The notes beneath the pieces were generated by a model. The model had not been told where the DNA came from. It ran no database searches and saw only the letters and a program-made list of their open reading frames with translations. A program made the translations under genes and the position numbers. From contig NC_015064.1 in the NCBI RefSeq assembly GCF_000178975.2, positions 4,092,001 to 4,156,000 of the forward strand: 64,000 nucleotides of DNA, given 5' to 3'. Position 1 is the first letter of the stretch, and each line of letters opens with the position of its first letter. This DNA is from Granulicella tundricola MP5ACTX9. GTDB lineage: Bacteria > Acidobacteriota > Terriglobia > Terriglobales > Acidobacteriaceae. Below, piece by piece: positions 32,796 through 41,233 of the stretch.

Positions 32796-33758
32796 CTACG
32801 CCCTGACACGTCCCGCAGGCAAAGTAGCCGACGCCTTGCCCTGCTTTGCACGCCAATCCTGCCACGCCACGAGCATCGGTGCGGCGACCGCGATCGAGGA
32901 ATACGTGCCGATCAGGATGCCGACGACCAGCGCGAACGAGAAGCCGTGAAGGACCTCGCCGCCAAACAAATAGATGGAGAGTACCGTGAGGAAGGTCAGG
33001 CCGGAGCTCAAAACCGTCCGACTCAGGGTCTGATTGATGCTGCGGTTGACGACGTCCGCCAGCGGCTCACGACGGCTGAGGGCCAGGTTCTCGCGAATAC
33101 GGTCGAAGACCACGACGGTATCGTTCATGGAGTAACCGATCAGCGTCAGGATCGCCGCAATGACCGTCAGGGTGATCTCCTGGTTCGTCAACGAGAACGC
33201 ACCGACGGTGATCAGCGTGTCATGGAAGACTGCGACGACGGCCGCAACGCCATAGATCAGCTCAAAGCGGAACCAGAGATAGACCAGCATGCCGATAAGC
33301 GAGTAGATGGTCGCGTAGACGGCCTGCTTCTGAAGCTGCTTGCCGGCCGTGGGGCCAACGATATCGACCTGCAGGACCTGGAAGCCGGAGTCGGAGTAGT
33401 TCGCCTTCAGGGCGTTCTCGACGGCGGAGCGGCCCTGGTCGTGGTTGGAGTCGGTGGCAGTGGACTCGGGCAGGGCAATGACGACCTGGTTCGAGACTTC
33501 ATTGGCCGCGCCGGAGATGCGCTGGATGCGCGCATCGTGGATGCCTGCCTTGTCCATGGCCGCGCGGACATGGTCCTCGTTGGGCGTGGAGTCAAAACGC
33601 GTCACAACCTGCGTACCGCCCTTGAAGTCGACGCCCAGCGGCAGGTGATGCCAGAACAGCAGGCTGAAGACGCCCGCGACGGAGAACACCAGGGAAAACG
33701 CCAGGAAGTACCACTTCTTGCCCAGCCAGTCGACGTTTGGTTGACGAAACAGTTCCAT
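32796..33758 (-). CDS. secF: protein-export membrane protein SecF
   Basis: 320 residues. Partner of SecD; the pair uses the proton gradient to pull preproteins into the periplasm. Six membrane segments: about 16-38; 147-167; 172-195; about 200-220; then the pair near 250-290. Signatures: VDFKGGTQV (about 43-51), LTLIGYSMNDTVVVFDRIREN (about 215-235) and the RTVLSSGLTFL segment. It is shorter than the SecD below, as expected. The gap to secD is 51 bp, so they are co-transcribed. Confidence 0.96.
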   Translation of the reverse strand: MELFRQPNVDWLGKKWYFLAFSLVFSVAGVFSLLFWHHLPLGVDFKGGTQVVTRFDSTPNEDHVRAAMDKAGIHDARIQRISGAANEVSNQVVIALPESTATDSNHDQGRSAVENALKANYSDSGFQVLQVDIVGPTAGKQLQKQAVYATIYSLIGMLVYLWFRFELIYGVAAVVAVFHDTLITVGAFSLTNQEITLTVIAAILTLIGYSMNDTVVVFDRIRENLALSRREPLADVVNRSINQTLSRTVLSSGLTFLTVLSIYLFGGEVLHGFSFALVVGILIGTYSSIAVAAPMLVAWQDWRAKQGKASATLPAGRVRA

Positions 33759-33809
33759 AACTTTTAGATCCCTTGAAGAACAAGTGCGAAAGCTTTTGCT
33801 GAAGAGCCT

Positions 33810-35417
33810 TTAGATCGAGAGCGCCGTGCCGCGTTCCTTGCCCTTGAGGTGCGCGTCGAAGATCAGGCGCGACACATACACGGCGGTGAACAGGTTGGCG
33901 AGCAGACCGAAGGTGAGCGTGACGGCGAAGCCCTTGACCGGGCCGGTTCCGAAGAGGAACAGGATGGCGGCGGAGACGATGGTCGTGACGTGCGTATCGA
34001 CGATGGTGATCCAGGCGTGCGCGAAGCCTTCCTTGACTGCTGCGGCGGCTGTCTTGCCGGCTCGCAGCTCTTCACGGATGCGCTCAAAGATCAGCACGTT
34101 CGAGTCGACGCCCATACCGATCGTCAGAATGACTCCGGCGATACCCGGCAGTGTCAGCGTCGCGTGGCTATAGCCCATGAAGCCCAGCAGAATCAAAAGG
34201 TTCAGCAGCAGCGCCAGGTCAGCGTTGATGCCGGAGCCCTTGTAATAGATGAGCATGAAGATCATGACCGCGGCCATACCGACGACTGCAGCGATCACGC
34301 CCTGGCGAATGCTGGCCGCGCCGAGCGAAGGTCCAACCGTCCGAGTCTCAAGGTACGAGATCGAAGCCGGCAGAGCGCCTGTGCGCAGCATCAGCGAGAG
34401 GTTATCCACCTCAGCCTGGGTGAACGTGCCGGTGATCTCGCCCTGGTCGCGGATGGCTCCATTGATGGATGCAACCTCACGAACCTTGTTGCCGAGCACG
34501 ATCGCCATCGACCCCGGCGTGGGGCTGCCGGTCTTGTGCGCATCCGTGTACTTATAGAAGCGGTCGCCCGCCTCGGTGGTCAGGGTGAAGTGGATGTTCG
34601 GGCGGCCGTTGACGTCGGTGCCGCCGCTGGCGTCACGGAAGTCCGTGCCTTCCACCTCGCTGGCGCGATTCAGCAGCCAGACCTGGTCGGGAGAATTGGG
34701 AGTGGATTGGCCGTGAACCAGCGTCGCATCCGGGGGAATGACGTTGTTCAGGGTCGTCATGGCCGCCTGCTCGCTCTCATACGGGCCGCTGACGACGGCA
34801 TAAACAGCCAGCTTGGAGGTCGATTGGATCGCCTGCTCCACCTCGTCGGCGTTGGCGATACCGGGCAGCTCGACGAGCACCTGGTTGTCGCCCAGACCGT
34901 ACTTCTGAATGGTCGGCTCGGAGACGCCGAGCGAATCGACGCGCTGCCGGATGGTCTCGATGGAGGTCTCGAGCGTACGCGCTTCGAGATCCGAGATCGC
35001 GGTCGGCTTCATCGTCAGGCGCATGCTGCCGTCGGGCTGGCTGGACGCCTCGTACGACGCATAATCATTGCCGCCGACGAGCGTGCGCAGGGAACTCATC
35101 TGCCCCACTGGCACGCCAGTGATGGTGATGATGTCCTGGTGCGCAGGGTCAGATTTGCCCACGGTCGCGCCCGTGACGCCGCCGGCGGGCAGAGCCGCCT
35201 CCAGGCGCTGGACGTCGCGGTCCGTCGTCGAGGCCACAGCCTCTTCAACATGAACCGCGAGCACAAGGTGAATGCCGCCCTTGAGGTCGAGCCCCAGGTG
35301 AATCCTGTCCGCGATGGACTGCTTCAGGCTGCCGTGCGGGATGCCGATGATGCCGTAGATGAAAAACAGCAGGACAACGACGATTGCAGCCAGTTTCGTA
35401 GCGAGGTTCTTGCCCAT
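33810..35417 (-). CDS. secD: protein-export membrane protein SecD
   Basis: 535 residues from the ATG at 35417 (MGKNLATKLAAIVVV); the frame begins 12 bases earlier at a TTG. Visible: first membrane helix (about 7-26), HLGLDLKGGIHLVL (about 40-53), the large periplasmic P1 domain (about 60-360) with DSLGVSEPTIQKYG, then TVGPSLGAASIRQGVIAA and five more helices, including GMGVDSNVLIFERIREEL and the transmembrane Asp region characteristic of the proton-driven SecDF. It lies downstream of yajC by 221 bp. Confidence 0.96.
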   Translation of the reverse strand: MGKNLATKLAAIVVVLLFFIYGIIGIPHGSLKQSIADRIHLGLDLKGGIHLVLAVHVEEAVASTTDRDVQRLEAALPAGGVTGATVGKSDPAHQDIITITGVPVGQMSSLRTLVGGNDYASYEASSQPDGSMRLTMKPTAISDLEARTLETSIETIRQRVDSLGVSEPTIQKYGLGDNQVLVELPGIANADEVEQAIQSTSKLAVYAVVSGPYESEQAAMTTLNNVIPPDATLVHGQSTPNSPDQVWLLNRASEVEGTDFRDASGGTDVNGRPNIHFTLTTEAGDRFYKYTDAHKTGSPTPGSMAIVLGNKVREVASINGAIRDQGEITGTFTQAEVDNLSLMLRTGALPASISYLETRTVGPSLGAASIRQGVIAAVVGMAAVMIFMLIYYKGSGINADLALLLNLLILLGFMGYSHATLTLPGIAGVILTIGMGVDSNVLIFERIREELRAGKTAAAAVKEGFAHAWITIVDTHVTTIVSAAILFLFGTGPVKGFAVTLTFGLLANLFTAVYVSRLIFDAHLKGKERGTALSI

Positions 35418-35638
35418 GATCTTGGTCAAAGGGAGTCAGCCGGGCGCCCGCAGGCTCCACAGCCAAACCTTTTTTCTCTTCCTTCACCCGCGCCCGTTCA
35501 AAGCCGGGCAGACGGTCTGATCTTGATCCAGCACAAACTGAAATCCTGAATCACTTCAGTCTACCCTAAGGCGTAACCAGCAGCACGAAAACCCCGCAAG
35601 AGGTTGCTTGGGAGTCATCTGCCGCCGCTTTTTGGGGT

Positions 35639-35959
35639 CTACTTCTTATCTTCAGCGGTGACTACGGCCGCGATAGAACTCTTCACGAACTCCAGCTTGA
35701 CGCCGTCCGGCTGGGTGCGCACGATGACGCAATCGTCCTTGACCTGCAGCACCAGGCCACGCAGGCCGCCGGTACTGGTGACGGTATCGCCGGACTTCAG
35801 GTCCGCCAGCATCTGGGTCCAGGCCTTCTGCTTCTTCTGGTTGGGCGCGATCATCAGGAAGTACAACGCAACAAAAAACAGCACTGGCAACGCGAGACTC
35901 GTGATCCCGCCGTTCCCCAGAAAACCCGCACTCTGCAACCACATGCCCAACATGACCAA
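35639..35959 (-). CDS. yajC: preprotein translocase subunit YajC
   Basis: 106 residues from a TTG at 35959, supported by GAGGTGA ending 6 bases before; the ATG at 35953 (MLGMWLQ) is the alternative and gives 104 residues. One membrane helix (ALPVLFFVALYFLMIAPNQKKQK, about 24-43) then the soluble YajC domain (GDTVTSTGGLRGLVLQVKDDCVIVRT). YajC associates with SecDF. Gene order yajC-secD-secF is the classic one. Confidence 0.93.
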   Translation of the reverse strand: MVMLGMWLQSAGFLGNGGITSLALPVLFFVALYFLMIAPNQKKQKAWTQMLADLKSGDTVTSTGGLRGLVLQVKDDCVIVRTQPDGVKLEFVKSSIAAVVTAEDKK

Positions 35960-36041
35960 CTGCCGTCACCTCAACCCTAAGCATTGCGTACCCACCCCCG
36001 CGTGTCAAGAAAGCCGCGGGGGCGGGCTGACGCGCTCACGG

Positions 36042-36212
36042 TTATCCGTTGTTCTCTTCTTCCTTCTTCTCAAAGTGTTCCGTGACCTCTTTTGTGCCCT
36101 CAAACCCAACCACGGCGGCGATGCCTTCGGTAATAATGGACGCATCCGGATCGACCTTCTTCAGACCTTCCACCGCGACGACCGCTCCTGCTACTTCTTC
36201 AAAGAATCCCAT
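36042..36212 (-). CDS. 56-residue protein of unknown function
   Basis: ATG at 36212 with AAGGA about 7 bases upstream; the upstream part of the open frame has no start signal. Sequence MGFFEEVAGAVVAVEGLKKV ... then an acidic tail (EHFEKKEEENNG). The first half looks like a helix-rich amphipathic segment with a conserved Gly/Ala pattern (IITEGIAAVVGFEGTKEVTEHF). It could be a small antirepressor-like or membrane-surface protein; I do not recognise it. It is divergent from the KH gene. Confidence 0.6.
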   Translation of the reverse strand: MGFFEEVAGAVVAVEGLKKVDPDASIITEGIAAVVGFEGTKEVTEHFEKKEEENNG

Positions 36213-36460
36213 GATCGTTCCTTTTGTTCCCTGTCGATTTAACAACGCGGTCCGCCCAGCGGAGCGCGAGGCCAGCATAGCACGGGCTGTCGGCCAGTTC
36301 AGCCATCCGGAAGGTCTGCTTCCATCCAGGTGAGGGTTCGTAACGAGTGTGAAGCATTTGACATAGAACGACACCTTAATTGCATCCAACCCCGTGTACG
36401 CGCGTCAGAAGTGGACGAACCTTACACAGTCCGTTTTCGAGACCCTTTAGGAACCCTGAA

Positions 36461-36736
36461 ATGACAGTGATTTCACACCCACAGAACGCTACGGAAGAGA
36501 TGCTGCACTTCACTCGGTTACTCATCGTCGCGCTTGTGGAAGACCCCCAGGCTGTGGAGGTGTCGGCCATCTCCGGCACCTTCTCCACTACCCTGCGCGT
36601 CACAGTCGCCGCCGCCGACCTGGGCAAGGTCATCGGCAAACAGGGCCGGACCGCCCGCTCGCTTCGCATCCTGATCGCTGCCGCCGGCATCAGGCTGCAG
36701 CAGCGTTTTGAGCTCGACATCCGAAAGATCGACTAA
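36461..36736 (+). CDS. KH-domain RNA-binding protein, KhpA-like
   Basis: 91 residues from the ATG at 36461 behind TTTAGGAACC; the longer open frame has no start signal. A single KH domain: LGKVIGKQGRTARSLRILIAAAG (seen in parts) has the GxxG loop (IGKQGRT, near residue 61) that grips single-stranded RNA, and the domain covers most of the protein. KhpA proteins act in small-RNA and mRNA regulation, often with KhpB. No KhpB (Jag) gene is nearby. The N-terminus is slightly longer than in Firmicutes KhpA (about 76). Confidence 0.88.
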   Translation: MTVISHPQNATEEMLHFTRLLIVALVEDPQAVEVSAISGTFSTTLRVTVAAADLGKVIGKQGRTARSLRILIAAAGIRLQQRFELDIRKID

Positions 36737-37028
36737 CCCCAACCGCCCCCTGACCACATCCTGAACCCCAGAGCCGTGTCCCTCCACGGTTCCTTCCGGA
36801 CCGCACCCCCAAAAGCAACGCAAACCGTTGCTCATCGACAATCGAACTCACAGATCGCTTGTCCTCCAAGGTCTTCATCCGCAAGCTGAAAAGCCTTGAT
36901 TGGCGCGGCTTTTCAGCGCCTCCGTCCGTAACCGTTTCTGTTACACAACAGCTCCCGATTGCGAGCAAACTTCCCAGCCTTAGTCCCTAGTCTCCGGCCA
37001 GCGCACATGCGCTCCAGGAGACTAAAAA

Positions 37029-37232
37029 GTGACCAGGCACGCTCTTCGCACTCTCTCATCCGCCCTCATGCTCGTCGTACTTGCAGCCCCGCTCCACACA
37101 GCCATCGGCCAATCCAGCGCTCCGCCGCCGCCGCCGCCGCCACCACCGCCCCCCACCGTCGTCACCGGGACCGACCCTCAGCCCATTGACGATGTCACGT
37201 TCATGCCCCTCATCCTCTGGCAGTTGTCGTAG
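37029..37232 (+). CDS. small exported proline-rich protein
   Basis: 67 residues from a GTG at 37029 with AGGAG 8 bases upstream. Signal peptide about 1-28 (TLSSALMLVVLAAPLHTAIGQ), then eleven consecutive prolines (about 32-42), then a short tail ending LILWQLS. It is only 61 bp upstream of the next membrane-protein gene. Unknown function; the poly-Pro run resembles the linker of TonB but no TonB domain follows. Confidence 0.6.
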   Translation: MTRHALRTLSSALMLVVLAAPLHTAIGQSSAPPPPPPPPPPPTVVTGTDPQPIDDVTFMPLILWQLS

Positions 37233-37293
37233 ACTGGCTGCAAGCTAAGGCGGCCAGGCCAGCCAAACCCAGGGGAAAGAGAGAACGATCGAG

Positions 37294-38073
37294 ATGCAGT
37301 TGACCGGCCTTGATCTCTTCTTCTGGGCAGCTGGCCTGGCAGGCCACATCCTGCTGCTGGGCGTGCTGCTGATCCGCCACCGCGCAACGCTCTTTCCTCT
37401 CTTCACCACCCTCATCGCCGCCAATATCATCCGGACCGTCGTCCTTTACTTCACCCTCCGGCACGGCACCAGGCACGGCTACTTCCTCACCTACTGGACC
37501 CTCGCCATCGTCGACGTCGTCCTCCAGCTTCTCGTCATCTATGAGGTCGCCTGGCATATCTTCCGGCCGCTCGGCGAGTGGGCCCCCGGCATCCGCCGCA
37601 ATCTCCTCTGGGTCACCCTCGCCAGCGTGGCCGTCGGTGGCGCGCTGACCTTCCTGGCTACACCCGCCACCAAAACCCTCCGCCAGGCCGTCGTCATCCG
37701 CGGCAACTTCTTCTCCTCCGCGCTTATGTGCGAGCTCTTCGTCGGCCTCATCGTCCTCGCCGTCACCTTCGGCTTGCCCTGGAAGACCCACGTCGCCCGC
37801 ATCGCGCAAGGTCTCGGGGTCTACTCCATCGCCGGCATCGTCACGGACTCCGCCACCACCGTACTTGGGGTCGCCAACAACTCCGACGCCTACCGCATGC
37901 TCTCGCACGTGCGGATCGCCCTCTATCTCGTCTGCCTCGTGTATTGGATCGTCACCCTCTGGCTCGACGCGCCGTCCCCCCGCCAGATGCCGGAGAAGAT
38001 GCGCCGGCAGTTAGCTTCGCTGGAGCGCCAGTCCGCCGCGGATGTACAGGCCATACGTCAGGGGAGAGGCTAG
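37294..38073 (+). CDS. seven-helix membrane protein of unknown function
   Basis: 259 residues. About seven hydrophobic segments: 5-25, 35-52, 65-85, 105-123, 146-160, 173-185, 205-222. The loops are basic on alternating sides. I see no catalytic motif and no transporter signature. The C-terminus is a charged helix (EKMRRQLASLERQSAADVQ). It abuts the next gene with no gap, so the two are co-translated. Acidobacterial genomes have families of such unassigned 7-helix proteins (inference). Confidence 0.65.
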   Translation: MQLTGLDLFFWAAGLAGHILLLGVLLIRHRATLFPLFTTLIAANIIRTVVLYFTLRHGTRHGYFLTYWTLAIVDVVLQLLVIYEVAWHIFRPLGEWAPGIRRNLLWVTLASVAVGGALTFLATPATKTLRQAVVIRGNFFSSALMCELFVGLIVLAVTFGLPWKTHVARIAQGLGVYSIAGIVTDSATTVLGVANNSDAYRMLSHVRIALYLVCLVYWIVTLWLDAPSPRQMPEKMRRQLASLERQSAADVQAIRQGRG

Positions 38074-38634
38074 ATGGACGCCCGCAATCTCCACTTTCTC
38101 CTGGCCGTTTGCGTCTTCTCCGCCGCCCTGCTGGCCATCGCCGGCTACTACCTCATCCGCACCCGGCGCGTCTCCCACTCCACCTGGGAAGATCTGCTCG
38201 ACGAGCTCGCCTTCGTCAACCGCAACAACATCGCCCTCATTGCGCATGACCTCATCGACGATCCAAACGACCCGACGCGCCCGACCGACGGCAGGGAACT
38301 CGATCCATCCCAGGTCTGGACCCTCATCGGCGGCATGGACGGTCTGGAGATCCTGCAGGAAAACTGTGAGGTCCTCATCAAGCTCGCCAGCTATCTCCAG
38401 CAGTTTTATCCCGAGGCCATCGTCGTCGCAGAGCAGCTTCGCCTCAACGCCCGTGAGCTCGAATGGCACATCGGCCGCCTCAAAGGCGCGGCCCAGGTGG
38501 ATAAGCTCGAGTCAGTCTTCCCCGACTACGCCCAGCGTGCCGTTACCACCTATTACAAGATGACCCGCAGCCTCATCACCCTTTACCAGCAACTCGATCA
38601 GTCCCGCCTCGCAGCTCTGGAATCCGCTCTCTAG
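38074..38634 (+). CDS. membrane-anchored helical protein of unknown function
   Basis: 186 residues. One N-terminal membrane segment (HFLLAVCVFSAALLAIAGYYL, about 7-27), then a soluble, largely helical cytoplasmic or periplasmic part (WEDLLDELAFVNRNNIALIAHD ... YKMTRSLITLYQQLDQSRLAALESAL). No known domain is recognised. Its ATG follows the stop of the 7-helix protein immediately, so the two probably act together. Confidence 0.6.
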   Translation: MDARNLHFLLAVCVFSAALLAIAGYYLIRTRRVSHSTWEDLLDELAFVNRNNIALIAHDLIDDPNDPTRPTDGRELDPSQVWTLIGGMDGLEILQENCEVLIKLASYLQQFYPEAIVVAEQLRLNARELEWHIGRLKGAAQVDKLESVFPDYAQRAVTTYYKMTRSLITLYQQLDQSRLAALESAL

Positions 38635-38656
38635 CCGCCTTTTAGCGAACGCCCGC

Positions 38657-39391
38657 TCAGGCAAAGCGCCGAGAAAACACCCCGGCGACCGTCCCCACCA
38701 CCTCAATCTCCTTGCGATAGCGCCAACGCTTGTTCGTCTCGAACGAAAGCGCGTGCGGGATCAGCGTCAGCCACTCCGATTCCTTATCCAGCTCGCAGAA
38801 TCCTGAAACATACCCCGTCCGCGTCAGCAGGAAGTAGATCGGGCGGTCGAACTCGTGGTTCCACTCCTTGCGCCCCGCGATCGCACGCTTCTGCGTGTCG
38901 ATCAGCACGATCGAGCCCGCACGGATCATCGGCTCCAGCGTCCGGTCCAGTTGCCCGATGATCCCGCGCCGATAGTGCGTCGGAATCGTTCCATCCTCGG
39001 TCGGCAGCAGCGTCGTGCTCGCCGGCGGAGCGTCGGTCACCAGCTTGTCCGGCAGCCACAGCTTCGCTCGCTGCTCCAGGGCCCCTTCTTCCAGGAGCAG
39101 TGTGGCGTTCGGGCTGGAAACCTTCTCCGTCTGCATGGGAAGCACGGTCGAATCCGGGCACAGACCCAGCATCTGCTCCGCCGTCAGTCCATACACGGAC
39201 GCCAGCACAATCAGCTTCGTCGCCGAAAGACCACGGTTCTCGCGTTCAACCCGGTCCAGCCAGCTCGCGGAGATGCGATACGCCGGGTTTCCCCACTGCG
39301 TCGCCAGGCGGGAGCTCCGCTCTTCCACCTCGCGCAGCGTCAACTGCCACTGCACCCGCGCCGCACGAAGCTTGATCCCGATGGCTTCCAT
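38657..39391 (-). CDS. XRE-type regulator with S24/LexA-like C-terminal domain lacking catalytic residues
   Basis: 244 residues. N-terminal helix-turn-helix (about 5-75; KLRAARVQWQLTLREVEERS ... ISASWLDRVERENRGLS). The C-terminal part (about 140-244) has the S24 fold pattern: LEPMIRAGSIVLIDTQ, then PIYFLLTRTGYVSGFCE, then EIEVVGTVAGVF. In LexA-type proteins the serine of SMxP and a Lys about 37 residues later cut the protein; here the serine position is T151 and no Lys stands near 188. The protein is therefore probably a stable repressor, not a self-cleaving one (inference). A 14-bp palindrome lies 114 bp upstream of its start. It is divergent from the alpha-oxoamine synthase gene. Confidence 0.8.
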   Translation of the reverse strand: MEAIGIKLRAARVQWQLTLREVEERSSRLATQWGNPAYRISASWLDRVERENRGLSATKLIVLASVYGLTAEQMLGLCPDSTVLPMQTEKVSSPNATLLLEEGALEQRAKLWLPDKLVTDAPPASTTLLPTEDGTIPTHYRRGIIGQLDRTLEPMIRAGSIVLIDTQKRAIAGRKEWNHEFDRPIYFLLTRTGYVSGFCELDKESEWLTLIPHALSFETNKRWRYRKEIEVVGTVAGVFSRRFA

Positions 39392-39902
39392 TCACCCGTC
39401 TCCCGTACAAGAAACAGCAACAGCTGATTGGAAATTGCGCCGCACGACCGATCGCCGACAGGGAATCCCCTTCGGAATCCCATTCGACCGGCTCCCAGTC
39501 CGGCTCCCAGATCTGGGAACCAGTCAAGAGCGACAGCAGTAAATTATTGCTTTTACACAATATAGACCGATCATTCACCTTTCGCATCCTCTGTTCGCTT
39601 TGGCACATTCAGGGAATTTCCCTTACTTCTGGAGATCCTGTTGCTTATACGAAACAACGCCGCCACAGCTTTGCCCCATACCCCACTCTCCCCTGAAGAT
39701 GGGTCTGCCGCCGGTGAATGGGTCGAAAGATCCTCCCGTCGGCCGGACGCATGCCAGAGATTCAATGGAGCGGGCCAGTTAAGATCGTTAACGGTCTCGC
39801 CCGCTCCGCTGCTCCTGTTCTCCCCGGAGCAGTTCGATCGCCTCACCTCGCAGAAACATTGGCCTCCCGTCATCAATGCACGCCTTATTGCTAGGTGAAT
39901 TT
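39392..39902. other. 511-bp divergent regulatory region
   Basis: Separates the XRE regulator from the alpha-oxoamine synthase gene. It contains repeated GGAATCCC half-sites near 39460-39480, the TCCCAGATCTGGGA palindrome, the odd palindrome AGGGAATTTCCCT (39611-39623) and an AT-rich stretch near 39540-39580. No protein-coding start with a Shine-Dalgarno sequence is seen, so it reads as a control region for both directions. Confidence 0.6.
39490..39522. promoter_or_regulatory. candidate operator: palindrome plus upstream half-site
   Basis: TCCCAGATCTGGGA (39505-39518) is a perfect 14-bp palindrome inside the near-palindrome GGCTCCCAGATCTGGGAACC. It is preceded directly by another copy of the half-site GGCTCCCAG (near 39490). 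On the minus strand a TTGACT lies next to it, so a repressor bound here would cover a -35 for the regulator. Autoregulation by the XRE protein is inferred. Confidence 0.6.
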
Positions 39903-41228
39903 ATGGCAATACGGGTAGCATTAGTCAATATGGCGCACACACTTACGTCGGAAATCGACGCAGCAACCCAGGCCAAGGCCTTCCCCTCATCCGGCGGAGA
40001 GATGTTCGGCGAATACTTCGCCCCCGGCAAGTCCTGGAACTTCACCAAGTCCAGCCTGCTCGACGCCCGCGCCCGGCGCATTCTCGAAAACACCGCACTC
40101 GCCTGCTCCGTAGACGCCTACCCCTTCCATATGCCGCTGGAAGCCAAGGCCGGCCCCAGCGTCATCGCCGACGGCCACCCCATGCTGATGCTCTCGTCTT
40201 ATGATTACCTTGGACTTATTGGTGATCCTAGGATCGACCAGGCGGCCACGGAAGCCATCGCGCACTACGGCACCAGCACCAGCGGCGCGCGCCTCCTCAC
40301 CGGCACCCTCGCTAGCCACCGCAAGATGGAGCAGTCACTCGCCGACCTTAAGGGCACCGAAGACTGCCTCACCTTCAGCTCCGGCTACCTCGCCAACCTC
40401 GGCGCAATCTACGGCCTCTTCGGCCCCGGCGACCGCGTCATCATCGACGAGTACTGCCACCGCAGCCTTCACGACGCCTGCCGCATGACCGGCGTGCAAG
40501 TTCAGCGCTTCCGCCATAACGATCCCCAGTCCGCGCGCGAAGAGCTCCAGAAGCCCAACACCGCCAACCGCACCCTCATCATCTCCGACGGCGTCTTCTC
40601 CATGGACGGCGACATCTGCTGCCTCCCCGACCTCGTCGCCCTCAAAAAAGAGTTCGGCTGCTTCCTCCTCATCGACGAAGCCCACGCCACCGGAGTCCTC
40701 GGTGCCACCGGCCGCGGCACGGATGAGCACTTCGGCATCGCCACCAGTGAGGTCGATATCTGGACCGGCTCCCTCGCCAAGTCCATCCCGTCCAACGGCG
40801 GCTTCATCGCCGTCTCGCAGGAGGTCGCCATCTTCCTGCAGCACGCCTCCTCTCCGTACATCTTCTCCGCCGCCGTCCCTGCCGCATCGGTAGCGGCCAT
40901 CGCCAAGGGCGTCGAAATCCTCAAATCCGAGCCCGAGCGCGTCACCCGCCTGCGCCGCAACGGAGACTTCCTCCGCGCAGGCCTCCAGAAGCTCGGTTAC
41001 GACACCGGCCTCTCCGAGACGGCGGTCATCCCCGTCGTGCTCAAGGACGAAGCCCGCACCGCACTCTTCGCCCGCCGCCTGCGCGACCACGGCATCATCG
41101 CCGCGCCTGTCATGTTCCCGGCCGTCTCCCAGGGTCTGGCACGCCTGCGTCTCTGCGTCACAGCCGCCCACACCATGGATCACCTCGAGTTCGTCCTGGA
41201 CGTCTTCCGCAAGATGGCCGCGGAATAG
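39903..41228 (+). CDS. alpha-oxoamine synthase, serine palmitoyltransferase-like
   Basis: 441 residues from the ATG at 39903 (AGGTGA 4 bases before); another ATG at 39876 lies upstream. PLP enzymes of this family join an amino acid to an acyl thioester with loss of CO2. Visible: YGTSTSGARLLTGT (122-135), the stacking histidine in YCHRSLHDAC (H186), DEAHATGVLG (D258, H261), and the PLP lysine K293 in TGSLAKSIPSNGGF. The extra 70 N-terminal residues and the different lysine loop separate it from the Kbl at 16733. SPT is favoured over BioF, CqsA or HemA by neighbours: SDR directly downstream (5 bases) and ACP plus ketosynthase convergent. Substrate unproven. Confidence 0.8.
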   Translation: MAIRVALVNMAHTLTSEIDAATQAKAFPSSGGEMFGEYFAPGKSWNFTKSSLLDARARRILENTALACSVDAYPFHMPLEAKAGPSVIADGHPMLMLSSYDYLGLIGDPRIDQAATEAIAHYGTSTSGARLLTGTLASHRKMEQSLADLKGTEDCLTFSSGYLANLGAIYGLFGPGDRVIIDEYCHRSLHDACRMTGVQVQRFRHNDPQSAREELQKPNTANRTLIISDGVFSMDGDICCLPDLVALKKEFGCFLLIDEAHATGVLGATGRGTDEHFGIATSEVDIWTGSLAKSIPSNGGFIAVSQEVAIFLQHASSPYIFSAAVPAASVAAIAKGVEILKSEPERVTRLRRNGDFLRAGLQKLGYDTGLSETAVIPVVLKDEARTALFARRLRDHGIIAAPVMFPAVSQGLARLRLCVTAAHTMDHLEFVLDVFRKMAAE

Positions 41229-41233
41229 CCCGG

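Noticed and set aside
33849..35549. 566-codon plus-strand frame opposite secD
   Set aside because: Shadow of secD, rich in Arg/His/Asp as expected from antisense of a GC-rich gene.
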